From DATKZB01 sp035528235 (GTDB lineage Bacteria; Planctomycetota; Phycisphaerae; FEN-1346), in contig DATKZB010000201.1 of NCBI GenBank assembly GCA_035528235.1, forward strand, positions 1 to 17,964: a stretch of 17,964 nt of DNA, read 5' to 3'. Position numbers and translations under genes: made by a program. Within the stretch, counting starts at the first letter, position 1. Every line of letters starts with the position of its first letter. A model generated the notes under the pieces. It worked only from the letters and a program-made list of their open reading frames with translations, had not been told where the DNA came from and ran no database searches. This document shows, piece by piece, positions 14,419 to 17,964 of this stretch.

Positions 14419-17400
14419 GCGTCGTCCTCCTCGGCCGCGGCGCCCGTGCCGTCGTCGTCGGCGATGACGGCGACCTCGCCGATGGGGTTGGCCTCCCACT
14501 TCCGCTGGATCCGCCACTGGGCGTACCGGCAGATGCCCCGGAAGTCGCAGTACCCGGAGCACCCGGTCCGCGGATACACCGGGTATCGGCCCAGGCGCAT
14601 CGCCTCCAGGAAGCGGCGGGCGTACTCGGCCGCCCGATCCTGGGCCGGCCGGGCCGTGCCGTCCGGGTGTTTCTTCGACGCCGCGGAGGTCAGCAGCGCC
14701 GCCTGTTTCGGGTCGCGGACCGGCAGGAAGAATGCCCGGACCACGTCGTCGGCCCCGGCCAGGCCCCACATCGCCTCGGCCGCCCACAGGTACAGCGGCA
14801 ACTGGAAACTCGTGCCGGCCTGCATGTCCCCCGGCCCGGGGGCCGACGAGCCCGACTTGTAGTCGATAATCTGGTACCCGCCGCCGCCGGTCGGCCTGTC
14901 GACGCGGTCGATGCGGCCGCGCAGCCGCAGCGGGCCGTGCGGCGTGTCGAGCGTCACGGGCTCGGCGAGGCCGGGCGGGTCGACGGGGCGGCCGGCGCCG
15001 AACGGCACCTCGGTGTGCGCCGCCCGCCAGCCGCCCATCTGGCCGGCGTGCCAGACCAGGAGCCGCCGCACGTCGCGCAGGATGTTGCGTTTCTGGACGC
15101 CCCACAGGGCCGGCGACCCCAGCCGCGCGCCCTTCTCGAGGCTCTCGAAATAGCCTGTCGCCGTCTTCTCGAGCAGCGTCTGCGCCGCGTCCCGGTTCGC
15201 CTCGGTCACCTGGCCGGCGAGTGTCTTCGAGGCCGCCAGGGCCGCGAAGAACCGGTCCAGCAGGCCGTGGTAAATCAGCCCCAGGTCCATCGGGCTGAGG
15301 TCGGGCGACGGTTCCTCGGTGGGCCGAAGGCCCAGCACCTCCCCCGCGAAGTAGGCGAACGGGCACCCGCCGAATACCTCCAGCCGCCGGGCGCTCAGCG
15401 CGGACTCGCCGGGAAACCGCCGGCACAGGTCGTCCACGATGTCCGAAGCCGCCAGGACCCCGTCGAACGGGCCGAAGGCCTCGCCATGCTCGCGTTCGTA
15501 CTCGGCCGCCAGGCCCGCCAGCGCCGTCTCGGCGGCGGACGCGGCCGGGCCGCGCGCCCGCATCGCGTCGAGTACCGCCAGGTGGGCGTCGATGTGCCGG
15601 CACCCGCCGGGTCCCCAGAGGGCTTCGACCGTCGCGGCCAGCAGTTCGCGCTCGTTGCGGAGGCGGTCGGCCGGCAGGTCGAGGTCGCGCGCGCCGACCT
15701 CCGTCAGCGGCAGCCGATGCCCGTCGGGCCCCGGCGCGAAGAGGTTCTGGAGTTCTTCCAGGTAATGGCTGCCCAGCGTGGCGCGGCCCTGGGAGTCGAG
15801 CGACGGGTAACTGAGCGTCAGCGTCTTGCGGGCCCGCGTGACCGCCAGGTAGAAGAGGAGCATCTCGGCCTGGGCCGCCAGGCCCGCGTCGGGCAGGTCG
15901 ACGCCTGCCCGGCCGAGGTCGGCCCGCTCGGCGTCGTCGAGAAACGGGTGGTGCCGGCCGGCCCGCGGAAACTCCTTCTCGGCCAGGCCGACGACGAAAA
16001 CGTGGTCGAACTCGAGCGCCCGCGCGTTGTACACGTCTACGACCGCCACGGGCGCGTCGGCGGGCTCGGCCGCCGCAATCGACACCGCCCCCAGGCCGCG
16101 CGTGACCTCGTCGAGAAACGTGCCCAGCGGCACCGTGGCGCCGCCGGGCTCGTCGAGCATCGCCACCTCTTCCAGCACGTCCGCCAGGGCCGCGAGGGCC
16201 TTGATGTCGCCTGCCACGGCCGACGCCGTCGGATGGCCGGCGGCGGTCTGCCAGAACCCGGCCGCCCGGACCATCGCCGCCAGGGCATCGGCGCACGAGC
16301 GGCGGGTGGCCGAGGCGGGCAGGGCGGTGTCCTTGAAGACGCGGGCCAGCAGCGCCTCGGCTTGGTCGATCTCGACCGTCCGCTCGGCCTGGTGCTCGGG
16401 CGAGAGCACCGGGTCGCCCGAATCGTCGAGTACGCTGGAATCGCGCGCCAGCCGCGCCCTGAGGTACGCGAGGCCCTTCGCGTACGCCTCGCGGCCGCCG
16501 ACCACGCCGGCGTCGCGGGCCAGTCGCACGGCGGCGCGGGCGGTGGCGGCGTCGCCGCCGAACGCCTCGGGCCGGAAGTAGTTCGACTTCAGCAGCCGCG
16601 CCACCGACCGGAACGAATAGTCCTGGGCCTGGAGCCGCACCATCGCCATGACGCCGCGGATGACGGGGCAGTCGCGCAGCGCCGGCCCGCCCTGGACCCG
16701 GAACTCGAGGCCGTATCGCGGAAAGATCTCGCGCACGAGCGGCCCGTACGTCTCCAGCGACCGGGCGATGACGGCGATGCTCGCGGGTTCGGTCGCCCCG
16801 CCGCGCACCAGGTCCACGGCCTGCCGCGCCACCTCCTCGACCTCTCGCGTCCGGCCGGCCGCGCGAATGACCGAGACCGTGCCGTCGGCCGGCGGCGGCT
16901 TGCCGGCGTCGGCCACGCGAAAGAGGTGTGTGCGGACGCGCTCCAGGCCGGCCGCCAAGCCCGCCGGCTCGTCGACGACCGTCTCGACGAGCCGCGCGCC
17001 GAACCGATCGCGCAGGCGCTCGCGCGTGCGACCGGTCACGCCGAAGAGGTTCGGCCGGTCGGCCTGCCACGTCAGGGTGATGAGCGTCCGCTCGGCCCGG
17101 CGCGACAGGGCATCAAGCATGTCGATCTGAGCCGGGGCGAAGTCCTGAAACCCGTCGACCGCCAGCAGCGCCAGCCGCTCGAACGGGCCGAACTTCGCCT
17201 GGGCCACCAGCGCCGCCGCGTGCCAGAACTGGCCGGCGTCGTCGTACACGTCGTGGGCGTGCAGGGCCTTCTGGTAGGCGTCGTACAGGCGCGCGAGGAC
17301 CGCGTTCCGCGGCGACCGCAGATGCCCCTGGAGCGCGCGGCCGAAGGCGTCGGGCTCGACGCGGGCCTGCTTCAACTCGCGGAAGAGTTCATCCAGGGCT

Positions 17401-17768
17401 CCCACGAGGCCCGGCGTGGACCGGACGTTGCCCAGGACCTTGGCGTCCTTGGCGCTCAGGCGATCGAGACAGTCGCGGATGACCTGCCGGCGAGCGAGTT
17501 CCGTAATCCGGCGGACGGGGCTGCCGGCGGCCGTCAGCAGACGCTCGGCCAGGCCGGGCAGCGTCAGGACCTGCGGCCGCATGAGGACCCCGGTGCCGAC
17601 GGCCGCCAGCAGGCGGCTCTCGGTCGCCTGGCGACGGAGGGTCGTCGGCACCAGCATCAACGCCCCGCCGGGGCTGGCCCGGGCCAGGGCATCGCGATAG
17701 GCGGCCAGGACGCGTGCGGCCTTGCCGCTTCGCGCAGGGCCGACCAGCAGTTCGACGGGCGCCGCCAT
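14415..17768 (-). CDS. addB: AddB-like helicase-nuclease subunit with Fe-S nuclease domain
   Basis: A 1117-aa partner of AddA. Near the N-terminus GPARSGKA (10-17) is a Walker A with Ala in place of the final Ser/Thr; VDGFQDFAPAQ (204-214), the AddB-typical region DVYNARALEFDHVFVVGLAE (578-597) and VTRARKTL (643-650) follow. The C-terminal nuclease has H834 (LIYHG), D954 (GRID), D969-Y-K971 (IIDYK) and Q989. C802 (GCPFAYF) plus C1070, C1074 and C1080 (Cx3Cx5C) match the split four-cysteine cluster of AddB, except that the first gap is three residues rather than two. ATG 17768 follows a GGGGGA tract and a promoter located inside the open upstream extension, so the alternative ATG at 17855 is unlikely. 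It heads the addB-addA-xre operon. Confidence 0.87.
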   Translation of the reverse strand: MAAPVELLVGPARSGKAARVLAAYRDALARASPGGALMLVPTTLRRQATESRLLAAVGTGVLMRPQVLTLPGLAERLLTAAGSPVRRITELARRQVIRDCLDRLSAKDAKVLGNVRSTPGLVGALDELFRELKQARVEPDAFGRALQGHLRSPRNAVLARLYDAYQKALHAHDVYDDAGQFWHAAALVAQAKFGPFERLALLAVDGFQDFAPAQIDMLDALSRRAERTLITLTWQADRPNLFGVTGRTRERLRDRFGARLVETVVDEPAGLAAGLERVRTHLFRVADAGKPPPADGTVSVIRAAGRTREVEEVARQAVDLVRGGATEPASIAVIARSLETYGPLVREIFPRYGLEFRVQGGPALRDCPVIRGVMAMVRLQAQDYSFRSVARLLKSNYFRPEAFGGDAATARAAVRLARDAGVVGGREAYAKGLAYLRARLARDSSVLDDSGDPVLSPEHQAERTVEIDQAEALLARVFKDTALPASATRRSCADALAAMVRAAGFWQTAAGHPTASAVAGDIKALAALADVLEEVAMLDEPGGATVPLGTFLDEVTRGLGAVSIAAAEPADAPVAVVDVYNARALEFDHVFVVGLAEKEFPRAGRHHPFLDDAERADLGRAGVDLPDAGLAAQAEMLLFYLAVTRARKTLTLSYPSLDSQGRATLGSHYLEELQNLFAPGPDGHRLPLTEVGARDLDLPADRLRNERELLAATVEALWGPGGCRHIDAHLAVLDAMRARGPAASAAETALAGLAAEYEREHGEAFGPFDGVLAASDIVDDLCRRFPGESALSARRLEVFGGCPFAYFAGEVLGLRPTEEPSPDLSPMDLGLIYHGLLDRFFAALAASKTLAGQVTEANRDAAQTLLEKTATGYFESLEKGARLGSPALWGVQKRNILRDVRRLLVWHAGQMGGWRAAHTEVPFGAGRPVDPPGLAEPVTLDTPHGPLRLRGRIDRVDRPTGGGGYQIIDYKSGSSAPGPGDMQAGTSFQLPLYLWAAEAMWGLAGADDVVRAFFLPVRDPKQAALLTSAASKKHPDGTARPAQDRAAEYARRFLEAMRLGRYPVYPRTGCSGYCDFRGICRYAQWRIQRKWEANPIGEVAVIADDDGTGAAAEEDDA

Positions 17769-17793
17769 GGTCCCCCCGGCTCTGGGCTTCTGA

Positions 17794-17807
17794 GTCACGT
17801 TCGTGAC
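17794..17807. promoter_or_regulatory. 14-bp palindrome over the addB transcription start (operator candidate)
   Basis: Perfect dyad GTCACG-TT-CGTGAC, overlapping the last bases of the -10 box and the expected start point. It is a plausible site for a repressor, for example the XRE-cupin protein encoded at the operon end. It does not resemble the S24 operators. Confidence 0.45.
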
Positions 17808-17834
17808 GGTATCGCGCGCCGCCGCGGCTGTCAA
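17806..17834 (-). promoter_or_regulatory. Promoter of the addB-addA-xre operon
   Basis: On the minus strand, a perfect TTGACA (17834-17829), 17 bp, then TACCGT (17811-17806), about 40 bp before the addB ATG at 17768. The -10 box is poor (three of six). Its position argues against the upstream start at 17855, which would lie before the promoter. Confidence 0.5.
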
Positions 17835-17964
17835 GTTGCAGCGAGAAGGAGCCATTTGCGTTGTGGGCGTTTTGGCGGATGGGGCGAGGTGATGGGCGAG
17901 GGGCTGGTCCGCGTGGGGAGGTGAGCCGGGGGTCGCGAGGGCGCCGGGTGGCAGGGCGGCCGCG
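17835..17964. other. Right-edge stretch with no supported gene
   Basis: Region upstream of the addB promoter. The plus strand is G-rich with several GGGG runs and a GGGGAGG followed by GTG (17922), which could begin a rightward gene beyond the window, but only about 14 codons are visible. Nothing can be assigned. Confidence 0.3.

Noticed and set aside
14419..17070. Upstream extension of the addA frame (whole frame 2097 codons)
   Set aside because: The extension is a low-complexity Arg/Gly/Pro shadow of addB in another frame. The helicase begins at 14418 with a good ribosome binding site and an ATGA overlap.
14667..17924. 1085-codon open frame on the plus strand opposite addB
   Set aside because: It mirrors addB codons in GC-rich DNA, is dominated by Arg/Gly/Ala/Gln without any domain, and has no sensible start site. 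addB has full family motifs.
17881..17932. G-rich run with possible G-quadruplex
   Set aside because: Five G-runs are present but loops of 9-11 nt make a stable quadruplex unlikely; common by chance in DNA this GC-rich.
1..17964. CRISPR arrays, tRNA and rRNA genes
   Set aside because: No regularly spaced direct repeats with unique spacers and no cloverleaf or rRNA-like sequence were seen in the intergenic gaps.

Overview
This is a gene-dense, very GC-rich window (about 70% G+C by eye) from what looks like an uncultured Planctomycetota-type bacterium. The basis is a Planctomycetes-style gene mix: a lipoprotein fusing a metallophosphatase to multihaem cytochrome c, an ECF sigma factor with a zinc-finger membrane anti-sigma, and phosphoesterase lipoproteins. 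No marker gene is present, so the phylum is an inference.

Layout. The left edge (1-198, minus) holds the N-terminal helix-turn-helix piece of an IS630-type transposase, cut by the window edge. A rightward block follows: a class V aminotransferase (394-1533) and long-form phosphoglycerate dehydrogenase serA (1717-3327), together the first two steps of phosphorylated serine synthesis. A GTG-started lipoprotein with a degenerate metallophosphatase domain and four CxxCH haem sites (3320-4738) overlaps serA, and a membrane M48 metalloprotease (4763-6418) comes next. The protease gene runs 153 nt into the convergent gene for an HTH-S24 (CI/LexA-type) repressor (6266-7243, minus).

The control region between the repressor and a divergent 70-aa unknown protein (7407-7619) carries three near-identical 14-bp palindromes starting 31 and 30 bp apart, one lying on the -10 box of the rightward promoter. 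This is a compact CI-like switch. Downstream on the same strand are an ECF sigma factor (7712-8386), its ZAS-type membrane anti-sigma factor (8426-9118) and a phosphoesterase-fold lipoprotein (9200-10243).

The right 7.5 kb is one leftward operon, addB-addA-xre (17768 to 10262), with ATGA overlaps at both junctions. It encodes a two-subunit AddAB-type helicase-nuclease for double-strand-break processing and an XRE-cupin regulator. Its likely promoter has a perfect TTGACA and a 14-bp perfect palindrome over the start region. Both nuclease domains, not only AddB, show the four-cysteine pattern expected for an iron-sulphur cluster.

The most interesting items are the phased operator array with the adjacent unknown small protein and sigma/anti-sigma pair, the extra cysteine signature in AddA, and two phosphoesterase-fold lipoproteins that have lost metal ligands. 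I saw no CRISPR array, tRNA or rRNA. No stretch over 300 nt lacks a gene.
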